From Chionis minor (taxonomy: Eukaryota > Chordata > Aves > Charadriiformes > Chionididae): a DNA stretch of 64,000 nucleotides. The stretch covers positions 429,611 to 493,610 of the forward strand of contig VZSF01002155.1 in the NCBI GenBank assembly GCA_013398295.1, written 5' to 3'. The notes below the pieces were generated by a model, which was not told the origin of the DNA, made no database searches, and saw only the letters and a program-made list of their open reading frames with translations. A program made the position numbers and the translations under genes. This document shows positions 10,930 to 25,400 of the stretch, piece after piece (the first letter of the stretch is position 1; each line of letters opens with the position of its first letter).

Positions 10930-11740
10930 AACGCCTTTATGTCTTGTGGATAGCTTTCAGAAATCGGAGTGTTGGTTTCTGTGAACAGACCATCATTGTT
11001 GTGTAACGGTCATCAGTGGGAAGTGAATTGTTCCCACTGAAAATGGGGTTAATAGAGAGGCTGTAGTTTGTGGTTATTTAGCAGGTTTGCTTTCACTGAG
11101 CTCCATCCTCCTCAAATGCCTTCAAAAGGCAACGCCGGCAGGTAACATACCGTTTAGTCTGAGGCTGCCTTAGCGACAACAGATTCAGTCCAACACGACC
11201 ATCACACAACACTGGCAAAAACTGTGACTGCTTTGTCAGCGAGGTGGCTTCTTGAAGAACCGCAAAGCCAAGTTTGGTTTATTCCGAGTTGTCTCTTTCT
11301 GTGGTTGCGCTACTTGTTCCACTGTCACCGCACAGCACCAGCGCACTTTTTGTGTCGCCCGATCTGAGGTCCAGTGCCCGTCGTGTTTTGCTGCTTGGCC
11401 TGTCTGTCTGTTGAGAGGCGTGTTGTGCTCCAGACAGCAGCGATGGCGCGTTCAAACTGAAAGCTCCCACTGATTTGATGTGATTTGCAGTGGTACTAAC
11501 AGGATAGGCATGTTTTGCGTTCTTTTTGTAATAAAGGTCTGTGCCTTGTAGTTAAGGGTGGCCCTTGCAAGGTGTTTGCGCTGCTCGCGGCCCTGAAGAA
11601 ATCCGGGTTTTGAAGTGTGTTTCTCCTCAGCTACCGATTTTTATAAGCAGGAGCTTCGTTATCTCTGATAGCTGTCACATTTAGTGGCTGTGACCAGCAG
11701 ATTAAAAAGTCTCCGGAGAAAAAGGACAAGGCTCAAGAGC
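10930..11740. other. Intergenic stretch between ARPC3 and ANAPC7, nothing recognised
   Basis: About 0.8 kb of unique, mixed-composition sequence. Short open frames on both strands (for example about 11252-11473) show no conserved motif or splice context. No RNA gene or repeat was recognised. Confidence 0.6.
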
Positions 11741-11799
11741 TGTGCAGTATGTCTCTTCCATAAAGCACCACTGTGCCGACAATGGAACGCCTCGTCCGC

Positions 11800-12087
11800 C
11801 GTGTAAAACCCCACCGCGTCCCCCAGGCGAGGAGCCCCTCCTCACGACTCGCCACTGCGCAGGCGCGGCGCTGCCGGGGCCCTTGTGCGGCAGGCACCTC
11901 TCCGGGCTGCCCCGCCGCGCGCCTGCCGGGCCGCGCGTCCGCCATGAGGGCAGTGCCGAGGCTGCCTGCAGGCGCCGGCGTGCGAGGCCCCCTCGGTGGC
12001 GCCATTTTGGAGTGCCGGCGGGCGGCGGCGGCGTTGTGTTACCCTTTGCCGTCCGTTCCTTCCGCGCCGCGTCTCTCCGCCGCCGGC
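11800..12087 (+). promoter_or_regulatory. ANAPC7: CpG-rich ANAPC7 promoter with NRF1-like and YY1-like sites
   Basis: GC/CpG-rich segment directly upstream of the ANAPC7 start codon, continuing into intron 1 to about 12430. TGCGCAGGCGC at 11856-11866 is one mismatch from the NRF1 palindrome consensus. GCGCCATTTTGG around 12000 resembles a YY1 CCATTTT core. Both are common in TATA-less housekeeping promoters. No TATA box is seen and the transcription start is not defined by sequence. Confidence 0.55.
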
Positions 12088-15000
12088 ATGAGCGTGGTGG
12101 AGCACGTACGAGAGATGGCGGCCGCCGGGCTCCACTCCAACGTGCGGCTCCTCAGCGGGCTTCTCCTCACCATGAGCTGCAATAACCCGTGAGTGGCCCT
12201 GCCGCGAGAGGGCGCGGCGGGCTGACAGGGCCGGTGGTGCTGCGGGGGAGAGAGGCCAGGCGGCAGCTCGCAGGGTGGCAGGGGGTGTCCGATGAGCAGG
12301 GAAGGAGGCAGGTGCGCTTGCAGAGCTGGTTTTCCCGCCGGGCTGCCGTCCCCGGCCCTGCGGGGGGTGAGGCCCGGCTCTGTCAGCCCGGCTCCGTGCG
12401 GGGCTCAGCCTGGACCCTTGGGGGTACCCGGTGCAGCGTGAGCGTCCTGGCAGACACGGAGCGATTTTTCTCTTTCCAAAGGCGCCCTGTGCAGGTCACG
12501 GCTCTTCCCCTGACTCAAGTGATTCAATTTCTTTTTCAGGACTTCCCTGTAAGGTATTACTTTACACTTTGGAAGGATTTTGAGGAACTAATTAAAGCCA
12601 AAATTCTATTCTGAAATCCTAACTCTTTTGCAAGCATACTGGGAGTGTTATAAAGGGGGTTTGTAAAATGTAGGAACACGTGGATTAGGACCAGGATAGC
12701 TGTACGAGGAGCTGAGTGGCCTTGTAAGCTTCGGTTCATTCAAACAAAATGTGCTTTAGTGGACGTTGACAACATGTGGGTTGTTATGGGCAGGATGGGG
12801 GCTGCTCCGTTATTAAAACATCCACCAAGCAGGTAAACATAAGGTGGTGTTACAGTGAGGTGTCAGGAATGGCTGTTACATTTGTTTGTATACAGATAAA
12901 AGAAATTGGCAAGATAATACCTTTGTGAAGAGATAGCACCTGTAACTTAAGTGCCCTTCCAATGTAGTAAAGAAGCAGCAACAGTAGGACATTGAAGTCA
13001 GACAAACCAAAGCTACAGATACTTTGGATCTGTAAGGATCTTACCTGATCTCAGCCTTTCTGTTTGTATGTCTTCTAGGGAACTGTTTTCGCCATCTCAG
13101 AAATACCAGCTGTTTGTATATCATGCAGACTCTCTCTTCCATGATAAAGAATATAGAAATGCTGTAAGTAAGTATACAATGGCCTTGCAGCAGAAAAAAG
13201 CACTAAGTAAAACTTCAAAAGTAAGACCTTCTACTGGGAATGCTGCTTCAACTCCCCAAAGCCAGGTATTTAAAAATTGACTAATGTGCTGCATAAAATG
13301 GTCATGTTCCTCCTTTCAGTTAATGTTGCTGATTTAATGTTACGGCATTAGATTGTGGATTTATCACATTAAATAAACCTAACATTTAAGGCTACTTCGT
13401 TTTGAAAATACCAGTGTGGTATTTTCTAATGCAAAACTTAACATAGTCTCAAATATGAGATTTTTTTGTATGTCTAGTTTGTGCTTTTTGTTTGAAGACA
13501 GGAATAATATGACCTAGCAGTGGGTTGCGTTGTCAACTTTCTTGCACTAGATTTTTTTCAACATAGTGTAGGCATTTAATGAGAAAACCTTATTCAATTT
13601 TTTTTTTACTTGACTAAAACAGTATTGTACTTTAAAGTTTGTTTTTTATTTCAGTGTTTACCATCTGAAATTGAAGTAAAATATAAAATGGCTGAATGTT
13701 ATACAATGCTGAAGCAAGATAAAGATGCCATTGCTATTCTTGATGGGATTCCTTCCAGACAGAGGACCCCAAAGGTTAGTTCTGGCAGACTTTTGTCTGT
13801 GTGTGTTGAATCTGTAGGCCAGTATGTGGTCAAAAAGAACGTGGCCTGTAGGTACAATGGCATTGTGTCTTGGTATCTGCATTTATTAGTTAAATGTTGT
13901 TTCGAAACACTTCCTAATGTTTAAATTAGCTTGGTTTATTTGGCCTCTTTTATTTAAAAACAGACAAATTTCGTATTCCCTCCGTTAGAAAAAAAATTTT
14001 AAAAAAGTAAAAAGAGTTAAAAGTGTGAATTACTTGGTTAGCTCATCAGTAACGCACACAGAAGGTACAAAATTCTGCTTGTGTTCAAGGATGAAGAAAC
14101 ACTATGTTTTTTTAATTCTAAAAGTTTGTAAAGTATTTGTATATCCGTACATAAGGCTTGGAATCTTTGGTACTGCAGACCACAGTGGGATCCGTTCAGT
14201 AGTTGTTCGTGTGTTGTCATGAACGCTTCTCATAGGGCAAAGAATAATGTCTGGTCTCAACAAAAGTATCTACCAGGAGAAAAATGCATGTTTGCAAACA
14301 GCTGAGTTACTGCAAGTTAGTAAGCAATTGCCACATAACTTACTGAATAATTTTCTGCCGTTCTGAGCTGAACATGTAAATGTGAGAGCCAAAGCAATTG
14401 TTTCAATTAATGTACTTCGCCTGGCTATAACCACAAAGTGAAGCCTTAGTCTCTGTGGAAGCACTGTGTACCACAGGCCAGAAGTGGCGCACTGTCACCT
14501 GCTAGAGCTGAAGGAGAGACTTGTAGCCTAGTTGTTTCACAAGGTTGACTGTTCTGTGGTGTTTTCACTGTTAGCCAGTCAATGTAACTTGCTTAATTGT
14601 GATTGTTGAAATTGAGCAAGTGTTTTAATACGCCCTCAAACCCAGAATGTGTAAGGAATGACACTTCCTGTCTTACTGTGTAGTTTGAGCAATGTAAGAT
14701 CCTTGAAAGGTTGAAGACTTTGGCAAGTAGAAGGAATGCCAGTGCTCCATCTTTTAAAATCTTTTCATCCTTTTTAGTAATAGTTTAGATAATGTTAAAT
14801 ATTTAGATCCCATTGTGGTCTGCAGTGCCAAATATGTTGAGCCTTTGCTTGCTGGCTCTGTTATGTCATGAGGGCTTAAAAGATTAACACATCAGGTCAA
14901 TCAGCATGTTAACAGTATTCCTGTATTGCGCTAACAGGGTCTCTGGCTTAGACTCAGGTAACATCAAAGTGTTCTGTTTAAAGTCGAACTTGTGAACAGG

Positions 15001-18000
15001 AAAAAGAATTAAAGATGGAGAAAAGCAAACTTTTTACCTAACCACACTAGTAAAATAAAGTATTGTAGCAGAAACCACTACTTGTGTAGAGCTCAAATAA
15101 TTTCTGTAGTTTCATCAGTCATGGCTTCATTCAGAAGCCACATGGAAACTTCATCTGCCTTCCTAAGCTAATTCTTGCAAAGACTTCCATTGGTATGGAG
15201 AGGTCAACTCAAAGGCGGCTGATGTAATGGATATACAGGTCCCTCTTTGCGTCCTATATAAATGCTTGTGCATCTTTTGAATTTGTATATGCAAAACACT
15301 GAGATTTCAAGATGCACTGTGCAAATACAAAGGAATATAAACTCAGAAAGAAAAAAACATTTTCATTTTATACTCTATGGTAGGTTATGTTGATCTCAAA
15401 GGTAGAGCGGGTCATTTTGTCTTCTGCTTGGAACAGGAGGGAGGGAGGCAGGTGACAAAATTGTAACGTTTCTTAGTGAGGTTTCTCCTTTCTCATGCTT
15501 GACTCTACGAATATTTCTGTTGCTTGTAGATCAATATGATGTTAGCAAATCTGTACAAGAAAGCAGGTCAAGAACGCTCATCTGTTACGAGCTACAAAGA
15601 GGTACTGAGACAGTGCCCTTTAGCGCTTGATGCCATACTAGGTAGGTGTCTGCACGCTGTTGCTGTTTCAGTATTAAGCAGTATTATCATTTGAATTATG
15701 CTTGGGACTAGGTGACTGTCCCGCATTTGCATGTAATATGTAATGGCTACGTTATGCAAATTATAGAAAACATTGTAACAAGCTGCTTGTTATGCTTGTT
15801 GAGGGATGGAGTTTCTGGCCTTTAGACAATTAATTTGTATTAAGAGCAGTTTCTGGTGGCTGAAGTTGATGTATGTACTGTCCTGAATAGGCTTGCTCTC
15901 GCTGTCGGTGAAAGGTGCGGAGGTGGCCTCTATGACAATCAACGTAATTCAGAGTATTCCTAACTTGGATTGGCTTTCAGTGTGGATCAAGGCATATGCT
16001 TTTGTGCATACTGGAGATAACACAAGGGCAATAAATACCATTTGGTAAGAGTTCAAAGAGCATGATGTAATCAAATAATATATTAATATTTATATAGAGT
16101 TATATTAAAAATGGCATTATATAAATAATAGGCTTTTTTTGTCCCCTTAAAGCTCTTTAGAGAAAAAGTCATTGCTGAGAGACAATGTAGACTTACTGGG
16201 GAGTTTAGCAGACCTGTATTTCAGAGCCGGAGATAATAAAAACTCTATTCTAAAATTTGAACAAGCACAAATGCTGGATCCTTACCTAATAAAAGGTCAG
16301 TAAATCCTAAAGGAAAGTTTACCTAGTGTAATGATCTGATGGGTAACATTAGAGTAGCATTTACATGCAATCAAACATGTGGTGGAACGTTGTGTATTGT
16401 ACCTGGCTTTCAAGTTGGAATTTACATTCAGAATCTGTGTGTCTTGAACAGTTACTGGTAGTGGCACAGTTTAAAGTAGGTGTTTGGGATTTTGGTTTTA
16501 TTTTTTCTTGTGAATGAACTTTCCGTTTCTTAATGATTGATCTTCAAATGGTTCACTTTAGGAATGGATGTATATGGTTATTTATTGGCACGTGAAGGTC
16601 GACTAGAGGACGTGGAGAACTTGGGCTGCCGTCTATTCAATATTTCTGATCAACATGCAGAACCCTGGGTGGTATCCGGGTACGTTGTTTTCTTTCTTTT
16701 CTTACCTCAACTCTTGATTTGCTGAATGCGGTGGGTTACAGTTGATACAGTGGATTCAGCTTCTTTCTTCAGAAGGTGCTTTTCTATCCTGTGTGTTCTG
16801 TTCTTGGGGTAGCTTAAACTAGCTCTCCATAAATACCTATTTTGGTTATTTTCTGTATGTTTAAACCTATTTGAGTTACCACATCTGTGCATTAACAATG
16901 ATACATGAAATAGCTGTTATAGTTAATATTCATACTGCTTTTTTTTTGACTCCTGAATAATGGTTTTTTTCTTGAACATATATTCTTAACTTCAAATGCA
17001 AGAAATCCAGTAGTTGCCTGTAACTTTTAGTTTTTTCTTCTTTCTGCTTTTAAAGCTCTATGAATGTGCACAGGCACCCCAGGCAGTACATGTTTACAAT
17101 CCCTCTTGTCTTTCTGTAGGTGTCATAGTTTCTACAGTAAACGATACTCTCGTGCCTTATATTTAGGAGCCAAAGCTATCCAGCTTAATAGTAACAGTGT
17201 TCAAGCTCTCCTGCTGAAAGGAGCTGCTCTTAGGAATATGGGCCGAGTACAGGAAGCCATTATACACTTCCGTGAAGCAATACGTCTTGCACCTTGCAGG
17301 CTGGATTGCTATGAAGGTGAGTGAAGTGAAGCTACGCAAGTTTACAGTGTTGGTTGGGGTCGTGATGATGACAGTTAGGCAAGGCAAAGGAAGAGACAGG
17401 ACTTCTCTCCTGCTGACTTTCTAGTAAATATTGGTACCCGAAAACCTATAAAGCTCTGGTAGAAGTGGTCAGATGAGAACGCATGTAGAGAATGCACTAG
17501 AGAATGCATGTATTCATAAGAATAATTTTCAATCAGGGCTGTTTGTTTGTTTTTGTTTAATCTGGATATAAATAGACTTGGGTGTTTTGAGCAGATCACT
17601 TTTGGATGATGATGTTAACTGTATGGTTAGTTCCACTGGAACTTCGTTTTGTTAGGCTTTTGCCGTATCTATTTAAATCTTATTGATCTCAACAGTAGCT
17701 TCAAGTAAATAGTGAGTTTTGAAGAGTCCAGGTGCAGTATTAATATCCCAGTACTGGAATTGGATAAAAATCTTAGATTGGGTGTACTGAGTCCTAGGCT
17801 TTTTTTTTTTAAGTGCCTGCCCATAAATAAAAGCAATGAGTCAATGATCTGTAGAATGGATGTGCTAAAATGTAGGCTTGTGAAAATAGACAAAAGGATT
17901 GTATGAGAGGTGTTAAACCTTGAACCAGTTTTTAATGTGGCGGTGCATTCTAGGGTCAGTTTTCTTAGGATTTCCTGGTTGTCAGATCTTTTCAGTGGTA

Positions 18001-20442
18001 CTTGCTTCTATGCAATTATTGTTTAAGTAAAACCAAACTGATTATGCTGTAATATTCAGTAGTGAAATTTTGTTTTGTTTTGTTTCTTACTTTTTCATTT
18101 ACTCAAAATGGAGAGTGTTAATCTGATTCTCCTGGCTCTTCCAGTTCCGTATCTTGTGCTTTGTGGTGGGCACAGTGCTGTAGATGCCCTGCTGGAGTGG
18201 AAGGCGCACATTTAGAAGCACTCTGATGCAGTTTTACTTTTGCTTGAATAGTTTTGCTTCTGCAACTAAGGAAGGAGCATGTAATCTGTCATAACTTAGT
18301 CTTTTGTCAGATGTTGGTCCTGGGAGATGGTCATCCATCTCCTACCTTCGTCTCAGGTTCTGTGTAGAACTGTGTGCCATTTTAATATTTGTGTCTAAGT
18401 TTCATTATCTGCAAGTTTCTTTGCCACCTTTTTGAAAAATGTTGGGTATAGAGTCAGTTTCTCAGTTGCAATTTTTATTTGCTTATTGGAGTGTCGGTTG
18501 TTTGGAGTCTGAGTGCAAGTAATTGAGGAGGTGCAAGTGTCCATGGTGCCAACTCAAAAGCTGAAATGTTTTCCTGTTTGTATCATCAGGTCTCATCGAA
18601 TGTTACCTAGCATCCAGCAGCATCCGTGAAGCTATGGTTATGGCAAATAATGTGTATAAAACTCTGGGAGCAAATGCCCAGACGCTCACTCTGTTAGCAA
18701 CAGTTTGTCTCGAAGACCCAGTCACGCAGGAAAAAGCAAAAACGTTACTGGACAAAGCGCTAACGCAAAGACCTGATTACATTAAAGCTGTGGTAAAGAA
18801 AGCAGAACTTCTTAGTAAGTTCCTTTTTTCCCCCCATATCGACTTATTTAAAGCATCCTGTTTTACATGGAAAAGTCTTTTGCAGCCCCATCAATATGAA
18901 GAATGAGCAGGGATGTTACTGCCTGGGGATTTATCACTTCTATCCTGAAGGAAAAATCATGGGAATTAATTGCGTCTAACAACTGATGTTACATCAGCAC
19001 TTAAAACAATTGCAAACAAAATGTTTTGACTTCAAAGTGTATGTAATTGTGATTGTAGCAGTTATTGTGATAAAAAGTCATTGTTTAGAGTTAATCTTGC
19101 AAAAAGCGTATCCCTGCTATCCCTCATGCTGACAGTTCTGAAGGAAGAAATAGTCTTGTGTTCTGATGGCTCTTTGTGTACACTCTGACTTTTTACAGAT
19201 TTATCTAAACTATTAATTAAAACTGTAGTTTTGCATATAAACAGGTAGAGAACAAAAATATGAAGATGGAATTGCTTTGCTGAGGAATGCACTGGCTAAT
19301 CAGAGCGACTGTGTTCTGCACCGGATACTGGGAGACTTTCTTGTAGCTGTCAATGAGTATCAGGAAGCAATGGACCAGTACAGCATTGCCCTAAGGTAAA
19401 GCAGAGGCTACTCTGAGATTGAAGTATGTTTATAAGAACCAATAATAAACTTGACTAAGTAAACAGTTGAGCCAGTAATTGACTTGGGCATGCATCAGAG
19501 GTAGCTTTATCATTCTCCCTTAAACAGAAACATACAAATGACATCCTGTTAATGAATTAGTTGGTCATAAGGCTTTCAACTGAGAAGTGCAAAACTGAGG
19601 GACTGCATTAATGCGAAGCGTGTCGCTAGGCATGTGATTCCTTGACTAATGAAAGGATTAAGGCATAGATTTATTTATAGTTAGTAATTATGATATAGTC
19701 AGGCACTTAAGGTCCATTCCTTTAAACTAGAAGGTATTGCTGAGCTATTAAGTAAATTTTAATAGTGTGATGCAATTTAACATAACCTAAATGTTTTTTT
19801 AGGGTGTTACCATGTTAATTGTTACCATGTTTTGATTTCAACAAGTTAAATTTACCTTAAATCGAGCACATTATATCCACCATAAACTTACATAGCGTTA
19901 ATGGGGCAGCTGGTTTTTCCTTGCATATAATATATTTAATCACAGGCATTTAAGTTTTTAGTGCTTTCATTTTACTTTATAATTAATATTGTCTGGAATA
20001 GTGTGATGTTTAGATAAGCACATTCTTGGGGATGAACAGGTTTTGTATAAAGATTTAATTAATACTCAACATTACAGTCAGCCTGAGGTGAAGCTACATC
20101 TAAATTGAACTTGATGATGGTGTTAAAACAGGAAGTGCAAACAACAGATGAGACTTCCCCCCCTTCCCTTTCCGTCCCCCCCCAATAATGTCACAAATAT
20201 AAGGAAAAAAAAAACCTGGGGAAAATGCTTTCTTTCTTTTTACTTTCTTCAGTTTGGATCCCAATGATCAGAAGTCACTAGAAGGAATGCAGAAAATGGA
20301 AAAAGAGGAAAGTCCAACCGACGCAACCCAGGAAGAAGACGTGGATGATATGGAGGGAAGTGGAGAGGAGGGGGACTTGGAAGGCAGCGACAGTGAAGCC
20401 GCTCAGTGGGCAGATCAAGAGCAGTGGTTTGGCATGCAGTAA
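12088..20442 (+). CDS. ANAPC7: Anaphase-promoting complex subunit 7 (APC7), complete, 11 coding exons, 565 aa
   Basis: Exons: 12088-12188, 13079-13265, 13655-13774, 15530-15641, 15891-16044, 16153-16295, 16562-16679, 17120-17316, 18590-18814, 19245-19395, 20253-20442. They sum to 1698 nt (565 codons plus TAA), with GT-AG introns. The start MSVVEHVREMAAAGLHSNVR matches the vertebrate form. TPR-type helical repeats fill most of the protein, for example YHADSLFHDKEYRNAVSKY near the N-terminus and YEDGIALLRNALANQSDCVL near the C-terminus. An acidic low-complexity tail (EEDVDDMEGSGEEGD) ends with the residues WFGMQ. APC7 is a TPR scaffold subunit of the nuclear APC/C ubiquitin ligase that drives the metaphase-anaphase transition. 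The reading frame stays open upstream to 11773, so a longer N-terminus is conceivable (see findings), but 12088 gives the conserved start. Confidence 0.96.
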
Positions 20443-22470
20443 TGGCCTCTCATCCTGCTGCTTGTTTTGGCACTTGAACATACCACTAGGGCCATTCTTC
20501 TTTGAAGAACATAAACTGGGATTTTTGCAGTAACAAAGGACTTCTTTTTTTTGTTTGTTTGTTTTCCTTAAATAAGACTCTGAAACCATTTACTAGTTCT
20601 ATGCATCTCAATACCATGGAGATTCTTGATGCTTCTATTTATTAAGTGTAAGGGACTAACTGTATCGGAGATTATTTGCAACTTGCATTTAAAAAAATTC
20701 CTGCTAAACTAAAAGCATTAGAATCTGAAGTGTGTAATAAGGCTGTTGTTTATGATGAAAACAATGTCTAAATTCTGTCCAGGGCTAAGTGTGCTTGATT
20801 GATTTGTAAATACAGTGGTTTGTACTCCTTTGTGGAAAAGGTCTTAGTCTCTCGTTTGTACGCTACCATTTGGGCTCACGCTCCTGTTGAAGTCTGGAGG
20901 AGTCGCTCGGGTGTGGCTGAAAGCAGCACTTCTCTCTTGCTGTGTTTGTTGAATTAATTTTTTTTTCCAGAAGGCATTACATGTGCTATAAAGGTGAAGT
21001 TTGGTACGCTAGGCAACTTTGACTTACAGCACACTTTTGTAGCTGACTGGTTTCTGTGTGTGCAGAACTGAGCCAGTGTTGGAGAATTACAGTCATTTCC
21101 CCAATCCTTACTAAACCCTGTAATCATTTAAAGTCTGTACATGAACATTTATTTTTATATGCAGTTTAGTTTCATTTCAGTATGTTACTAAAAGGTTTTA
21201 CAGCAGTGACTCAAAGCACTTCACATGCTGTATGCAGCACTGCCATTTAAAATGATATATAAAAAGAATTCATCCCTCTTCATGTGCGTTGCTGTAGAAA
21301 TGTTAAATTATGCAAATACACATATTGTCTTGTTTTTGCCATGTTTATATACTTCATGTTTCCATCAAGTAACATTTGAATTCATGTGTTTTCCCTCACC
21401 TTTTGAGGCAAAAGTGCATCGCTTCATGTACAAATTCTCAACGTCAGCATTTCAAGGCTGAGCTGCTTTGTGTAATCTAGAAACCGTTTCAGTTCGGTGG
21501 GCTTGATGCGTGGGAGGAGGAATTACTTCTTGCTCTTATTTTTCTTACAGTTCCGATTTCCTTACTCTTTACTAAACCATGTATTTTTATCTTTATATTG
21601 GCAATTTAATCCCTTTTATATTTATTCTGTTGCCACAAGTATGCTGGAGCACACAGACTTTCTACAAAGCTAAACAATAGTTTTGAGTATCAGTTGGAGG
21701 GAAATTGCTATTTGATAGAAATACATGACATGCAAAACAAGCTTCCCCTGGCTGTAGATGTATTAACGCAGATACGGGTGAAATATCTTTCCCTCTGCGG
21801 TGTGTATTTATATCAGTTAGAAAAACACAACAAAAAGAATAGGCAGATTATTTCTGTTATAGTCTGGGAAATATTTTGGTATGTCACATTTTACAAAGGA
21901 GAAGTCTAATAGTTTATCTATGTAAAAAAAGTAAACAACTGAGTATCTGTTCTCTCTGGAATTTTGTGGGCTTTAGACTTTCCAGACTTTCCAAAATACC
22001 AAATTAAGTTTCAGTTATTTGAAGGCTATATGGGAAGAACAGAAAAGCATGTGGTGCTGTCTTGGTGATCGAATTAGCATAAGGTGCTCTTTCATTAAGC
22101 AAATACACCAAATGGCTGTATTTCCGTTGGAGCAAACATTTTGTTAATTGCATTCTGGTGGGTGAGAGGCCTGATCCTGTTCTTTTACGAAGAATCTGGT
22201 TACACCATTACTGTGTGATGTGGTGAATAGATTTCAGCTCATTGCACGTCCTTCATAACAGAAAGAAATACACATGTACAAGCAAATTCAAAGTGTCTCT
22301 TTTTTTAAAAAAAACCCTGCTTTGTTTTCTCCTGGAGCGTTCATCAGATTGTATTCTGCATCTGAAAGCTGGGTAGCTTCATTAGCTTTCTAGTTCTATT
22401 CTAAGTCTGTATTGTGGATGCAAGAATGGAGTTCCTGATGTTATTAAACTACAGAGAGGTTGCATTTAAT
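20443..22470 (+). other. ANAPC7: Probable long ANAPC7 3' UTR, end uncertain
   Basis: After the stop the sequence is AT-rich with no recognisable gene. No canonical AATAAA was seen nearby. The clearest variant signal is ATTAAA at 22443-22448, followed by a TG-rich stretch (GGTATGTAATGCGTATTTTG, 22491-22510). Earlier non-canonical sites are possible, so the UTR end is inferred. Confidence 0.4.
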
Positions 22471-25400
22471 TTTGATAAGAGAAGTATAGGAGGTATGTAA
22501 TGCGTATTTTGCAAGCTGCTCAGCCGTTTTTTTCTAGTGGTTCCTTTAAGCGTCGTTAATCGCAGATGGAAACCACTGGCCTTATACATTTCTCTGAAAC
22601 ATTTACATAGAACAGGAAACAGGAGAACCGCAGTTTTACTAAAACCATTCTGTAGTATGTTTGTAGATAATCTGATAATCTCTCCTTTTAGAACAGCCGG
22701 GAAACTAAAACTACTTCAAGATGAGCGTGCTGTAAAGAAAACATCGGAGTACTTTGTGCAGCTTTAGCAAACAAGCCCAGGTACACCTAGGAACACCTTA
22801 AGGTGGCTGTCAAAATAGAGTTGTGGCCTTGCTGCTTTGTTTTTTTGAGAACTTGGCTCTTTAATGAAAGTGAAAAGTTCAGTCAGATCCTGCAGATTAC
22901 ACCTTTGTGAGTACCTGATGGATTTGGGTTATAGAGCTTCGGTATGGTCTTTGCTAATAGTTGTGTGGAGTAAGGAACTTTCAGATGCCATACATGTCGA
23001 GTGCATTTGAGATTATATAGATAGATATATTTAGCACTAGCTTCAGAATTCTAGAGGGATTCTTCTTGCCTATTAATGAGCCTTTATTAGCGCCCTAATT
23101 TTAGAATGTGATCTCTGGTTTTGCAGAGATCTTGTACTCTCAAATTCAGTTACTGGTATTCTACTTCAGGGAATATAACAATTAGCACCATAATAGGCAG
23201 CTGACCTCATTCCGTCCCTCACTCGTGTGCTGTGCCGCATAGAAGAAAAGATGATAAATCTCAAAACCGAAGTCCGGACTGTCAGATCCGTGATGTGAGC
23301 TCCCCAAAGCGCAGCGATGGGCAGGTGAGGCCAGCAAGCCGTTGCCATCCAGTTGTGTTGTGCAGCGCTGGCATGTCAGCACGCCCTAGTCTCTGGGGCT
23401 GGGTCAGGGTAGAGTGCCCGTGTTTGCTCAAAATCTTTGAATTGGAATCACAGATGTCATTACTAACTTTTGATTCCTTCCTACTTTGTGATAGGGAAGA
23501 CAGAACTGATGCAAAGGGACAGAATTTCTTCAAACCTTACATAGACTTGGGTAAGGGCTAGAATACTTGATTTGCCAGAGCCTAAAAGCAGCATGCGTCC
23601 ACAACGTGGCTAGGAATTATCTAAGTAATGTAATGTATGGTCTGTAGCAAGCGATTTGCCCGTGCTTTATTCTGTAACGTGCTGATAATACCTGAAATAC
23701 TGGCAGTGTTTCTAATTCTGATTTCCAGATCCTGGGAATCTAAGATCTGTGAAGCAGACATAATAGAAAGAACTGAGGACTGCTGGCCAATATAAATGTT
23801 TTCTGTCTAACTGAGGTGTTTTTCCCTGTTCTGTTACTTCTGCTTGTACAGAGGTTTTTTTATTAACTAGGAGCGCTCTTTCCCCCCCGCCCCCTTTCAG
23901 TGACTGTCTTCCTCATTAGGCCTGCTTTTGTCTGGCGCTTGTTCCCTCCTTGCTTTTCAGGAGCTCAGAGATGTGGAAACTGATCCATCCGGGATGGAAG
24001 CAGGGAGTATTTCTTATTCAGCAAACCTTATTTCCTCACTTAGATCTCAGCTGTAGGGAAATCTTAAAGGCTGTGTCTGCCATTGTAATTTCTAGTCACA
24101 CAAATATACCACAACTAAGTATCTCTTAAAAAAACCAGATCTAAATCAGCGCAGTCTCTAGCAGTCTTAAATTTAGGAGCCTTAGCTGGGCTTAAACTCA
24201 GTATAAACCCATGATTTCAAACATAGCCTTCGGCAGGGCTTAAAGTAGCGTATTCTGGATAATGTGTATTCAGTACTGCCCATCAGTAAATTGATACAAT
24301 TTTATGTAGTGCTCAGCAAAGCTCAAGTATGTTGCAGCAGATTTTGCTGTGGTTTCTTTTACTGAAAGGATTCAGTGTGAGCCTAAAGAATGATTCCCCT
24401 GCCCGTTATGTTCCTGTGCTGCCAGGGTCACGGTTTGAAAAGTAACCCTGTGAGTGGATGCCTGAATCTACCTCAAAAATATTCCCACTCCTATCCTTCT
24501 CTTTCTTTTTAACTCTGCCAACCTCTTTGCTGTTTTTTTCATCCCCCTTTTTTGTTTTTTTTTGGGTTTTTTTGTTTTTTTTGGTTTTTTTGTTTTTTTT
24601 TTTTAAATCCTTTATCTCTTCACTTTGTAGCCCTGTAAAAGGTTGGTTGGTTTAAGGAGGAGAGGGCAAGAACTGTAAAGCTGTTGTTGGAAGTGCTGGA
24701 GCCCTGGCCTGAGGCTTTGGTGATAATTAACATGTTTGTGACCCTGGTAAGCAGATCTCAGAGGGAAGGGTAGCAGGGCAGGAGGAATGCCGGCCTGGAA
24801 AGGGGAAGGACCGGCGGGCTGGTTAAGATGTCCTTTGGAAGCCAGCCAAGAGGAGGCAGGGAGATGCCTCATGCTGGGTATTTGGGTGGGGGGTGAAAAA
24901 AAAAAAGGTGATTCTGGTGCAAACACAGCTCAGCGAAAAGTAAAATGTTCACGTGGGAAACGTCAATGTAACAATTTATATATAAAGTAAAGCCTTTTGG
25001 CTAGTCCCTGTCTACCATTGTTGATGACAACAAAACAGAAAGAATAATCTATGTTTTCTCTTACAGTCTTGAGCATGGCGTTTACTTTGTGAACTTTAAT
25101 GGTTGTGTAACGCTGGGTATGGAATGTGCAGGGGAAGCCTCTGCTGCGGTGGGTCACAGACAGATGTTTACACTGTAAAAGCCTCCATTCCAAATAACTT
25201 CCCCGGAGAGGCCAAGAACTTTATAAGTTTGGAGATCAGATTACTTTTGCCCCTTTATCATCCAGTGAAAAGACGAATGCGTGCAAACAGAGTGACGGTT
25301 TGGGGCTCGAACGAGAGCAGTACAGTTCCTGACTTATGATTTTTAAAAGCGATGGGATTTTCTACATCTGGCGCTTGCCAGTACTGCTTCTTAAAGGACG

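Noticed and set aside
12189..12614. 141-codon + strand frame starting just after ANAPC7 exon 1
   Set aside because: It begins at the exon 1 splice donor and runs through GC-rich intron 1. It has no conserved content.
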